Shown here piece by piece: positions 1-19,139 of a stretch of 64,000 nucleotides of DNA; the stretch's first letter is position 1; every line of letters begins with the position of its first letter. Made by a program: the position numbers and the translations under genes. This DNA is from Atrichornis clamosus (lineage: Eukaryota; Chordata; Aves; Passeriformes; Menuridae): the NCBI GenBank assembly GCA_013400975.1, contig WBMZ01002672.1, positions 62,001 to 126,000 of the forward strand, given 5' to 3'. The notes below the pieces were generated by a model that was not told where the DNA came from, did no database searches, and saw only the letters and a program-made list of their open reading frames with translations.

Positions 1-160
1 GGTGGAATAAGCAAGGGAAGGAAAGAAGAAAAAAAAAAACAAAGGGGAAAAATAAATAATTAAGGAGAAAAAGTAAAGAATGGTGAAAAAATAAATAAGA
101 GGGAAATAAATAGGAAAATAATAGGGAAAATCTAGAATAAAAATAAATTTAGAAGAAATA
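1..160. repeat. A-rich purine low-complexity tract
   Basis: The first 160 bases are dominated by A with scattered G (runs such as aaaaaaaaaac, aataaataatt, gggaaataaata). No gene is visible. It is probably a degraded poly-A-like or simple purine tract. Confidence 0.7.
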
Positions 161-1126
161 AAAGCAGCTTTGCCTACTGCTTAAAAACCAAATACAAAAC
201 CCTGACATTTTAATTTTGCTATTTTCATGAGTCAACTATTTATATGGATTCAAGACAATATTTAAAGCCTGTTCAAAACAGTACCACAATTTACTACTCT
301 TTATTATTTTATTAATATTTATTAATTAAACAAGCTGCAAGTTTCAGGCCTTCAAAAAAATTTTTTTTAAGTGCAGTGAGCAGGCTATTAGGTCCCTAAG
401 TGGGTCTACTCCAAAAACTTAGTGAGAGTAATTATATTAGAATGATCCAATATAGAAAATGAAAAAAGTAAGACTGAACTCATTTTGCCTAAAACAGAGC
501 ATCACTCTTACCTAGGAAGCACCAATCCACAGGGCTTGCTGGGCAGATGACCCTGGGGAAGTCACTGTTAGTGCCAAATTTTGTGGCATTCAGCTTAAAT
601 CCCAACTAGGTGCAGAACAAGCTGAAGGGACAAAATGCTGGAGAACCTGTTCATTCAGCAGCAATGCAGAGAATCCACAGCTCAGGAGACCTGTAAAGGG
701 AACTTCAGGTGCTTCTCTTGTTACTTCAGTTTTGCCGCTTAGTGAGCTAAAAGCCTTGTGCTGCCCCAAGGCTGGCTGATGGCTCAGAACAGTGATACAG
801 TTCAGTTCCAAATGAGCTGGGGTTGACTAAGTCAGCCCCCAAAAAACCCAACACAAGCTGGTTGGCAGTCTCACGCTTCCTCAGCCTGCAATGTTCCTGG
901 TAAACATTCATAACCACAAGTGTCTTTTCATGTTCAGTTCAAGACGAGTTGACACAGAGAAACATGCTGTGTCCCGTTTGTTCCATGACTATTTTACAGT
1001 TTTGTAGGCATTTTAGGGTCCTCTCAGTTCAAGATTTTCCAAGAGCACCACATTTCTAGACACTAAGCAAACACTCACTCTGACAAATGGTCAAAGGCAT
1101 GATGGCACCTTGGTATGACACAGGTA
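161..1126. other. 3' flank of PSMA1, no gene seen
   Basis: AT-rich sequence beyond the PSMA1 3' end. A 73-codon open frame on the minus strand at 590-811 has no recognisable protein and no splice context. In the conserved vertebrate order the next gene on this side would be COPB1, which is not seen here. Confidence 0.5.
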
Positions 1127-1132
1127 TTTATT
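1127..1132 (-). promoter_or_regulatory. PSMA1: Candidate PSMA1 poly(A) signal (distal)
   Basis: TTTATT on the plus strand reads AATAAA on the minus strand, about 345 bases past the PSMA1 stop codon. It is one of two closely spaced candidates. The region is AT-rich, so which one is used cannot be decided from sequence. Confidence 0.4.
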
Positions 1133-1193
1133 TGTGAATAGCTGTTTGTACAGATTAAAAAAACCAACCTCACAGCAGAGTCCAAGAAAGTGA

Positions 1194-1199
1194 TTTATT
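1194..1199 (-). promoter_or_regulatory. PSMA1: Candidate PSMA1 poly(A) signal (proximal)
   Basis: TTTATT on the plus strand (AATAAA on the minus strand), about 275 bases past the PSMA1 stop codon. This fits a short 3' UTR, but transcript data would be needed to choose between this and the site at 1127. Confidence 0.45.
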
Positions 1200-1474
1200 T
1201 CCACTTGTCCTTATGAGTTAAAGACAGTACCTTTTCTTTTAAAAAAAGTATCATGTACTATTTAGAAAATGATTACGCCTTTCTTGTCAAAGCAGTTACA
1301 CCCAGTTATGACCTCCTTGTCTCTCTTTTAAGGATAGGTGGGTTGGTTTCTGTCTTTAAGAGCAATCCTCAGAATGTAGCATCAGAAAACATATATAGGT
1401 GAGGATAAAGTTACCAGCAATGGATAAATGTTCCTGTATAATTACACATTAGCACAGAGGAACTCATCCACCAG

Positions 1475-10384
<8,910 letters not shown>

Positions 10385-10489
10385 CCTCCTGCTTCCCCGG
10401 CGGCGGCGGCTCCGGGCGGCGAGCGGGCAGCGATCGCTCCGGGATGGGAGCGGGCAGGCAGCGCCAGTCGCGCCCCGAGCCGCCGATGG

Positions 10490-10501
10490 CGCGCACGCGC
10501 A
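10490..10501 (-). promoter_or_regulatory. NRF1-like palindromic GC element
   Basis: CGCGCACGCGCA on the plus strand (TGCGCGTGCGCG on the minus strand) is one base from the nuclear respiratory factor 1 consensus TGCGCATGCGC. It sits about 110 bases upstream of the start codon in the PSMA1 CpG island. Binding is inferred, not shown. Confidence 0.35.
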
Positions 10502-10599
10502 AGGGCGCTGAGGGGAGGCGGCCGTCTAAATACTGGTTTGAATCACCTGGCTTGTTTTGTGGTTTTGAAGCCTTCTGATTAATAGGAAAGCTCATTAGA

Positions 10600-11110
10600 T
10601 CGGAAGTAACTTCCTTTCTTCAACGTTGTTGGGTGGGCCCTCGAACATTTTATAATATAAACATTTTATTAAGTAAGCTGAACAGCTTTCAAGTTTCAGG
10701 GTTTTCAGTAAATATTCCCGCAGCCTCCCCCACAATGCCATTCCACAAAAACTTCCTACAGCAATAAGGGACTCCCTAAAGATCAATTTACTCCGCCTAC
10801 AGTAACAGAACAACACACATACATTTCCCCTCATTTTGGCAAAACCACATTAGTTTTGATGGAGCGCTGAACCACGCCAAGACTCCCTATTGTTCTGTAT
10901 TTGTACAGCGAGTAATGTCAGCAACCACGATTTTAGTGATAAAAAGGAAGCATTCGTAAAGCTTCTCGGACAATATTAGTAATAGCTGCATAAATTAAGA
11001 ACTTTTGGAACTATAGTGTAGGTTTATTAAATAACAACTCAAGTATTTTCCCAGTAACGTTTTCCCCTTTATTAAATGGATAGAACAAAACACGTTCAAA
11101 CCCAAACTAA
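10600..11110. other. Intergenic, no gene seen
   Basis: AT-rich flank upstream of PSMA1. It contains several TTTATT motifs (AATAAA on minus) that could serve as poly(A) signals for any minus-strand transcript ending here (see 11359-11821). An ETS-like cggaagt occurs at 10600-10606. Confidence 0.5.
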
Positions 11111-11358
11111 CCAGATGTCCAACTATTAAAAATTTATTCTAAAGCAAACGGGTTCGGGTCACGTGGCAGCAGGAAGGGTCGCACGGGACGGAGTTCCAGC
11201 TGCTCTCCAGTCCTGCAGGCAGCACAACTGTGCCTGTATTCCCAAGGCAGCAGCACAAGACGATGCCAGAGGCAGGAATAATCTCTAGGAAAGGGAAATG
11301 CTTACCGTGGAAGGAAGTCATTCACTTCCTTCTGGATGCTCCTGCTTGCCCTTTAGGC

Positions 11359-11451
11359 TCAGTACGAGCCCTCCGCAGGCGGGGCTAAAGCCAGGGTGTT
11401 GGAAATGTACTTCTGATCACATCCCAGTGTGCTGGTGTTCAAGAGCACCCA
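11359..11451 (-). other. Candidate terminal coding segment, unknown protein
   Basis: Minus strand frame reads WVLLNTSTLGCDQKYISN and on to PPAEGSY, then stop TGA at 11359-11361. The only nearby acceptor (AATAG at 11454-11458) has a poor pyrimidine tract, and its phase does not match the donor at 11751. It may be the last exon of a different splice form, or chance. Possible poly(A) signals lie at 11125-11132. Confidence 0.2.
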
Positions 11452-11752
11452 GCCTATTCCCCATAGAGGGTATGACGTGTCAGTTCAGAAGGTGAGAAAG
11501 GCAAAATCAACAAGGCAAAATCAAATAGCTCTTTTTCAGATAACAAAGGCATATCAAACCAGAAGGGAAGAATTTTGCATATATTACAAATTTAATTGGA
11601 GAGAAAAAAAGTGAATGATGAGCAGCATATTACACCAAGAAATCACAATATAAAAGAGTACAGGACTGAAAAGTAAAGCTAGAACTATTCTCACTTTTAA
11701 ATAAACTACTTATAAAAAAAATCTAAATTAGAAGAAAATGGTGTATTCTTAC

Positions 11753-11821
11753 TTTTAGTTTCACAGTTGGCAACCCGATAATCAGAATCACTTCAGAGCA
11801 ATGAATACACAGTCTATAGCT
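11753..11821 (-). other. Candidate exon C of an unannotated minus-strand transcript
   Basis: 69 nt bounded by acceptor TTTTCATAG and donor GTAAGA. Read in phase 0 it is open: SYRLCIHCSEVILIIGLPTVKLK without its last three residues, then KLK. It can be spliced in phase from candidate exon B. Its phase-0 donor is also compatible with PSMA1 exon 2 (FRNQYDND...). Human PSMA1 is known to have a transcript with an alternative upstream first exon joining at that same point. No recognised protein domain is seen. Confidence 0.35.
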
Positions 11822-11905
11822 CTATGAAAACGTGTTCAGTGCTCAGTAAGGGCCAAATGAAATGTAAGGAATGATTAAGAAGGACAACAAAACATAAAGC
11901 CTTAC

Positions 11906-11999
11906 TGGGTCACTGTAAAAACTGGACTGCATCTGACACCACTGAACACTGTCTCCGACCTGTTTACCACCTTGAAATGATGTGGCAGCACTGAAGGCA
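11906..11999 (-). other. Candidate exon B of an unannotated minus-strand transcript
   Basis: 94 nt with a very strong acceptor (tccttttttctacttttcccag) and donor CCCA|GTAAGG. Entering with two bases from exon A, it is open: AFSAATSFQGGKQVGDSVQW, then CQMQSSFYSDP. It has an in-frame ATG (MQSSFYSDP), which could start a protein running through exon C. The protein is not recognised. Confidence 0.4.
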
Positions 12000-13470
12000 C
12001 TGGGAAAAGTAGAAAAAAGGATTCAAATTATGAAATAGCTTCACATAAAGAATGACAGTAAAGCGTAGAAATCTTCAGTCTAAATAACAAACGAGGAAAG
12101 GTTTTGTACAGTTGCCAAATCACAACTGGCACAGAGATGCTGAATAGACACAATGCTCCTTCCTGTCCTGCAGCACTGGTACTGTTGTCATTAAAAACGG
12201 CAGGTTCAAGCAGAGACAAGGTGGTACTTCTGTTCTGTGGAAACCTTTGCATCTGAACACATCACGGCCTTTTGGTCATGTATTGAGAGAGCAACTGGAC
12301 AAATTCACAGACTAAACAACTTTCCAAGCCACCACTGATGCTGATAAAATGTTTGAACTAAGTGCAGTGGTGAAAGCATAGCTAACCTAAAACATGCATA
12401 TACAGTCTCAAGAGAAACTAATGATCCTGTTTTATTCTGTTATGTTTCCAGCAGAGTTATAAACAGCATCTGACATCTGAGCGATGACAGGCATTGCTCT
12501 GCAGAGATTAATGTACAGCAACTGAAAGGCAAGGCCATTATGCCTCCGCTTCTGCTGATTCACCAGAGGAAACAACATTCCATCAAGTTCCCTTTTGGGA
12601 TACCACTCACCGTCAGCCTACATTAACCACTGTGTGCTATACTCCTGTAGTTATATGGAGCTTTTTGGCAAAAGATTGGCTCCTCTGAGGTCAGTGGTAA
12701 CACTCTGGTAATGCTCCCAGGGGCTGCACGTTGTGCTACTTAGGCACACCAGACTGCAAAAAAAAGAAGAAAGCAAGCTGTTGTGCCGGAGTAACAGACA
12801 GCCTAAAAGAAGGCAGTGCCTCCACCCCCTTGGAGAGGGGAAGGATAGATCCCAGAGAGATCACAGAGCCACTCCTGTCAGACGGACAAGTGGGTGCCCG
12901 CAAATAGCAGTGCTGTCATAATACATTCAGGACTGAGCGTTTTGACTAAGTTATTTTGAGAACTGTCCTACTCCCTTGACAATGTGAACAGTCCATATTT
13001 GGATTTAATACAGGTGAGAAATTTACTTCATTAATAGATATATGGTTAAAAGACTACTTAATTCTAAGTCTGGGTGTGTGACAATATGTTATGACGTTTT
13101 CGTCAAATAAGGCTAAAAATAAAAATGCTCCTACAAATGCACATACTTTATAATAATTTAAAGACAACCTTGGAAGTTCCCACAATGAAAAAAACCCTAT
13201 CATTTTGTATTAATACTGTAAATAGGAAAAAACAACCTCTCTCTATAAATTATGCCAGATTTTTTCCCTATTCTTTTGCTGGAACCTCAGTAGAGGTGCA
13301 GACATTTCTTTCTCTATGACAGCCTTGCATTCATGTTACCAAAGGCATTTTTTACCACTTTTAAACTACTGACCAATTTAAACAACTGGAATACTTTGTC
13401 ACAAAAGATGTTAACTATGCACATTTTAAAGTCTACTCCTAATTTTTTTTAATCCATAGCTTTTGTGAAC
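12000..13470. other. Intergenic or candidate intron, no gene seen
   Basis: Lies between candidate exons A and B. A plus-strand 62-codon open frame at 12733-12921 has no recognisable features. Nothing else can be supported. Confidence 0.4.
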
Positions 13471-13478
13471 TGACGTCA
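13471..13478. promoter_or_regulatory. Consensus CRE palindrome
   Basis: TGACGTCA, the full cAMP response element bound by CREB/ATF proteins. It lies 38 bases past the donor of candidate exon A. Function is inferred from the motif only. Confidence 0.35.
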
Positions 13479-13515
13479 TTTGACCTTTTCAGAACAGGCC
13501 TACAGGGCAACTAAC

Positions 13516-13628
13516 CTTGCTTGATCATCAAAGCTGGCTAGGAAAGACCAGGCAATGCTGAAAGCAGGCTTAAATAATCCCGGTGGGAAGAGAACTGCAG
13601 GAAAGAGTCTGGCTTTTTCTGTCCAGTC
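13516..13628 (-). other. Candidate exon A of an unannotated minus-strand transcript
   Basis: 113 nt with acceptor cccttgttttttccag and donor CAAG|GTTAGT. One frame is open: DWTEKARLFPAVLFPPGLFK, then PAFSIAWSFLASFDDQA plus two bases. The residue mix (Phe, Pro, Ala rich, hydrophobic) looks protein-like but matches nothing I know. No start codon is in frame, so an upstream exon would be needed for it to be coding. Confidence 0.4.
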
Positions 13629-13630
13629 CT

Positions 13631-16600
13631 GGAAAAAACAAGGGCACAAGGTTCAACACAGTAGAGCTGTTATAGCATATCCTGGTCATGGAAATAATTT
13701 TTATTTGTAAGTCCTTGTCTGAATAGAACAAAAATATATTTAGAGATAAATTTACATAGATATTATTGATAGTTATTTCTTGGACCTGAAATTTATTTCT
13801 TCACTCTGCATGAAGGGTTTCTGTATTAGATGCTTTTGTTGCACAAGAAAAATATATTTTGAGCTGTAAATTGCTTGCTAGCCTAGAAGGTATGTTTTAA
13901 ACAGTGTACGTAGAATTGTTTGACTCATCAAAATACAACCGGAGAATTATTACCATAATTTAGGGAGAATTATGAAATATATTACTGCAGTTGTCAGAAA
14001 ATCTGTTTTTATTTCAATGAAAAAGAATAGCAGTTATTAAGTTTCTGTGGATAAAAGATCCATTTCAGTGTGCATATAGCTGCATAAGCTCTTTCATGTG
14101 TATTAGCTGCTCTGTTGATTCAAATTGTTGGAATTATTTTTTAATATACCTGAATCAAAACCAAAGCATCATCAAATCTTTAGCAGTTGTTATAGAACAT
14201 TTGGAGACAGACATCTATGAATGATGCACAAGTTCATGAATAAATGCTATATCAGTTATGTTCAAAATTTCTACCTCTGAAAGAAGTGTAATTGTCATCA
14301 CAGTTAGGAAATAACAGAGTGGCACAGAAATAATGCCTTTGTCAGCCATGAGACCACTAATGGATCCTATTTCCTTACAACCAATATTGTTGTCATATTA
14401 AATTAATGACTAGACAAAGTATTACCTTCTTAGTTATGCATTTATATTCCATAAATATTTTACAATGAGTACTTATATGTAGATCACACAGTAAAATGTT
14501 CACAATGTTTTTGCCACATCTATAGTTGCCAAAAATTTGAAAAACAGAAATACATTCACTTACAGAAATAAATTTGCAAGAGGATATTAAACTTAAAAAA
14601 AAAAAAAAAGAAAAAAAAGAGAGAGAAAGAGAGAGAGAAAAGGCCATAGGAATGACTTACTGTTCATGGCAAAACATTAAGGATTTACGTGACACTTCTC
14701 TTTACAGGCATTTTCAAGTTCTATGGAGAGTTAAACTTATTGTAACAGTTACTGTTTAGGCAACAGTTCTGGTATTTGTAGACCATGCTTTTTAAAAAGC
14801 GACTCAGCCTATTCTTAACATGGATTCAGTTTTTGATTAGAAAAGACTGCAATAGAGAAGTAATATTCAGGAAAAATAGATGTTTGAGTAGGCTTTAGTC
14901 TTAAAAAGTCCTGCTGTCATCAGCCAGATTTTTTTTTTACTGTTTGCCAGGCTCCTAATTTTGCTACATGGATTTTAACAGCTTTGCTGTCATGCATATC
15001 CCAGTCTCCATAGTACAAATTTTATTTGGCACTGCCATCTTTATTGCATGTATTCCTAAGCTAACAATAATGCAAACAGAAATCTAAGCCTGTCCTGACA
15101 AATGTGAGAGGGCTTCTGGCACTGCAGTGTCCATTGTCTGATTCTGACAGATCACGGAGCTCAGACACTGCATCATACATGCTTAAATTATGAAAAAATT
15201 CCATTGATGTAAGGATAATTGTAAATCCAGAGTATTTGGTGCAACCCTTGGCTTCTATGCCTGGTCCATGGAAGGATTCAGTGCTGGACTGAAAGGTCTC
15301 TAAATTAATTCCAGACCTCCTTGATACAACCGTGCCTTGAATGTAGCTAGTGAGTATCTAAAAACCTCTGCATTTGTTATTAGCATATCACTACATAGTC
15401 ACACTATACAGCCACACATCTGCACATCTGGTTTTGATTTTAAGAGGTATGTATCAAATAAATTTGTGACTACAGATGTCTCATTCACAACAGATTCTGT
15501 GGCATGAAAATATTTTTCAGCTGTGTTTATCACATCATTAAATGAATGGGAATAATAATTCTTCAGACAAAAACTGTTAGCAAATGGAAGGTTACATACT
15601 TGGAATAGGGAAATTTAAAAGACAAAAATAAAAAAGAGAATAGACTCTAAAATCAGAAGACTATTTCTGCATTTGTGCAGATCCTTTCAACTGTGTTATA
15701 ATACTTAATAAACACAGGAAGATATTTTCCAGGTTGGAAATTGAATACGTGCCTTAGCATTTTGAAGTGACCAGTGACAGAGGCTATCAATTTTTTGTTA
15801 TGCAATTTGAAATGCATTAAGGCAATACAATTACCAGAAAGCCATGCACACCTTCTTGTCTCACAGTGAACAGTGAATATGAATGGATTTGTATTTCTTT
15901 TAATATTGTACAAAACCATATGGGTGAAAGTTACAAAATAATCTCCTCTTGAACAGGATGATCCTTTTATCAAATTCTGTATTCACACTATGAATTTTAT
16001 ACAATACAGTACATGTTGTTTAGATTAGTTTCAGACAAAAGAACTCTTCTTACCGCTTAAGCAAAACATTAAGTTGTTTAGGATCTTATCCAAAAAATCA
16101 CTTATACAAAGGGATTTGAAATATTCCCTGGTGCTGCTTCCCTATCAACAATTAACAAGCTTCACCCGGATATACAGCTTGCCCTTTCATATTGCAGCTT
16201 TCTACTAAAGTGATATCAAATGAATTTCGAATGCAAATCAGACTCATTAAACATTTCTTCAGGATATATTCAACCTGAGCTTTCAAATCCAATTTGAATT
16301 ACACTCTTTATAGCATTACCAATGATTTTTTTTTTACTGTCTTCAGTATAGCCACAGTTTTACTTAGACCTTGAACATGTGGTTGGTACTGCTAAACCAA
16401 ATTAAGAAGATATATAAAATATATTTTATTTCTGCTTTTATTCAAAGCTGACAGTTACATGATCTCCAAATTCCATATCATAGCATCTGCCTTGTGAATT
16501 TAAAGGATTACTCTAGATACTGAGTACTCTAGATACCTGCAGCAACAGATTTGTGAATGGTCTTCTGCGTTTTGGCCTAAATCTGGTTAGCCACAAAGGA

Positions 16601-17850
16601 GGAAAGAAATTTAAGAATATGACAGGAATCGACACTATAACAACTTCATTACGTACATTTGTGTTTTTAAAAAGTTTTTAATAACACGGCATTGTGCAAC
16701 TATAGCATAAAAGTGAAATGGCAGCAGTACTTCATTGCTTATGAGGGGTTTACCTCCCTTTTAACACACTTTTGTGAATTGGTGTCAAATTGACCAACTC
16801 TCTGGTTTCTAGGCAGGGATGAACTCATTATACAGTCACTTCTGCAAAGTGAAGCAAATGTGAATTTCATAGGCCATTCCTCAGCTCAGGAAATATCATA
16901 TCTTAAGCTGCACTGCTACATAAGCATTATCACCATTTTAAGGTCTCTTCTTTAAATAGTTGATAACAGCTTTAATATATATCGATCTTTGCATGTGTTC
17001 TTCCATATCTTTTCTTTCCAAGATTAGGTTGAATTGTGAAGGACCTGTGATGAACATTCACAAGTACTTCAGAGCCCAAGTACCATCTCTGACCACTCAG
17101 AAGTGTTCAGAAACAGAGGAAACAACTATGATATTCAGAACCTACCTGAAATTTAGTAGATAAAGGAGAAAAAATTATTAACAAACCCTTCAAGATACAA
17201 TTACTATTGTCTCAATAAAACCAAAAAAGGCACTAGCCTGGAAATGCAGTGCTGAAAGAGCAGTCAAATAGATTGAGTTGGTAGAGGAATCCAGCACCAC
17301 CTAGGAAACAGAGCAGAATTCCAGACAATGAGGATAAGGAAAAGAAAATAGGCTTTCCTGTGGGTTACATGGAAAAATTAAGTCTACTTGGCCAAATACA
17401 TTTGTCTTTTTCTTGTTCTTCTATTAATTACAGTATTTCTCTGGGCAGTAAAAAAAAAAAAACCAACATGAATGCATTTGTCTCCTTTAACAATTGATTA
17501 CAAAAGACTCTGGAAGCCACTCTGGAGTTAAAAGTCTGGCATTTCCTATTCACATCCATGGGAAGAATAGATCTTGGTTAACCACATTCCTGTAGAAAAG
17601 TCTCCAGAACATTGGCATGGACTTCCTGCATGTGATATAGATGCTTGAATGACCTAATCTGTTTTCCAGCTCATTCAAGAACCCAGGCAGATTGTCAGCA
17701 AATGTGTCTGATACCTGATATATTTACTTCTGGAGAGGACAGCATACCTCCTTCCTATCTCAAGTCACCCAGGCACAACTTCTAGCCAAGAAAGCAAGTG
17801 TCTGCTACAAAGACCTGGGAGAATGGGTAGTTAGAAGAACGTTCTAATCA
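13631..17850. other. Intergenic, no gene seen
   Basis: AT-rich intergenic DNA. A 106-codon minus-strand open frame at 15653-15973 and others show no homology I recognise and no coding signature. A splice-bounded open stretch on the minus strand at about 16755-16810 was too weak to call. Confidence 0.45.
14595..14641. repeat. A-rich / GA purine simple repeat
   Basis: An A run passes into agagagagaaagagagagag. ORFs across it (14393-14647 and 14574-14759) are products of the low-complexity tract. Confidence 0.9.
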
Positions 17851-17978
17851 TAATGTTGCTCAGACTCATCCATGAAAAAGTCCACACTTCAAAAAAAGGG
17901 CAAAACTTGACCAACCACCCAGTAGAAGAGTAAATTATTCCCTACTGCTTCTGCTTACTTCTGCCACGTTGTTCCAGC

Positions 17979-18339
17979 TCACACCCCTTTGTGGGCCACA
18001 ATGATCCTTTGGTAAGGATGCTGAAGAATCTCTTTCTTTATAATGGCTTTATTCTCCCTGGAAACACGGAAGCCGAGAAAATTGCCTAAGAAATAAGGAG
18101 GAAGCAAAAGCACAGACTGCCATCCCTGCTGCGTCAAATGAGGCTTGCAGGATTGTTCTAGATGATATATGACCCTCAATAATTGGAGTGTCAAACTTCA
18201 GGCAAAAATCTTTAGGCAGTAATCTGATAAAGGTCACCAGATGGTCAAAGATCGTGTGGATACAGTTCGGGAAGCACACAAGGTAGTTCCAAATGTGGAA
18301 CTGAAATGAGGCTGAAGAGTTCAGTCTTTTATGGAGCAC
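17979..18339 (-). pseudogene. Decayed DIRS-like retrotransposon gag fragment (LAP2-alpha-like domain)
   Basis: Minus-strand frame 18339-18049 encodes 96 residues. Residues 41-86 (LPKDF...IIEG...ILQASFDAAGMAV...SSLFLRQ) match, without gaps, the pattern I know from reptile DIRS-type gag proteins: an acidic turn, an EG step, then an alanine-rich helix with DAA and a terminal basic LRR/LRQ. The same domain gave rise to the LAP2-alpha C-terminus in vertebrates. The match continues after a frameshift in the overlapping frame at 17979-18194 (NKAIIKKEILQHPY). Frameshifts and stops show it is dead. The flanking 17.3-18.6 kb may belong to the same insertion, but no reverse transcriptase or recombinase motif was certain. 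Confidence 0.4.
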
Positions 18340-18881
18340 AAGTGTTTTTAGAAAATTAGCCTTGAAAAGTACTTACGATGCTCTGAGGGGAGGTGAAGAT
18401 AGTGATCACAGGGAGATCTTTTCCTTAAAGTACATGATAACGTGGCAATAGCCTGTGTCAGGGCTCCCTAGAAAACAGGTCGCATGATGCTGCAGGTCTG
18501 ACAAGCTTTTCCAATTGCCACAGTGGTCATGGAGTTGGCCCACTACTAAGGTGTTGTTTGGGAATCAGAGGGCCCCAGGTATGGGTTTTGTCTTTGTCTG
18601 GAATACTGCTCCCTCCCATCCTGATTGAAACAGAATGCTCAGAAGCAATTCCGTAGCTGTGTTGGTGGGAAAATAAGTTATTTTGATGATACTTGGTCCT
18701 GAAAAGCCCAAAAACCTAATTAATAAATGCTCCTGATGCTAGTGCTAGTGATCTCAGTGGGTATAAAGAGAAAGTTGCCAAGGAATATTGGTATCAGTGC
18801 AAAGGGAATGATTATCTGAGATTAGGAAACAATTGCCAAGATCAATACACCTCTCAAGACCCCAAAGCAGTGCCTAAACAA

Positions 18882-19139
18882 AGTAGACTAAAAGTGCCAG
18901 CAGTAGCTAACACTGAAAAACTGAAAAGGTTTCCAGCTTGAGAGTCAGCATTCTACACTCTATGAAATGAGGAATCATTTTGATTCAGTGGACTTTTATG
19001 AGCAATTAGTAGACTAAAAGTGCCAGCAGTAGCTAACACTGAAAAACTGAAAAGGTTTCCAGCTTGAGAGTCAGCATTCTACACTCTATGAAATGAGGAA
19101 TCATTTTGATTCAGTGGACTTTTATGAGCAATTAGTAGA
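18882..19139. repeat. Perfect 126-bp tandem duplication
   Basis: The 126-base unit beginning agtagactaaaagtgccagc at 18882-19007 is repeated exactly at 19008-19133. The first six bases of a third copy (agtaga) follow. It is intergenic, and either recent or an assembly artefact. Confidence 0.95.

Noticed and set aside
14393..14759. ORFs across the AAAG/GAGA tract
   Set aside because: Low-complexity translation (Ser/Leu/Phe or Lys/Glu/Arg runs).
16755..16808. Minus-strand splice-bounded open segment
   Set aside because: Short, weak pyrimidine tract, two frames open at once, and no phase-compatible partner found.
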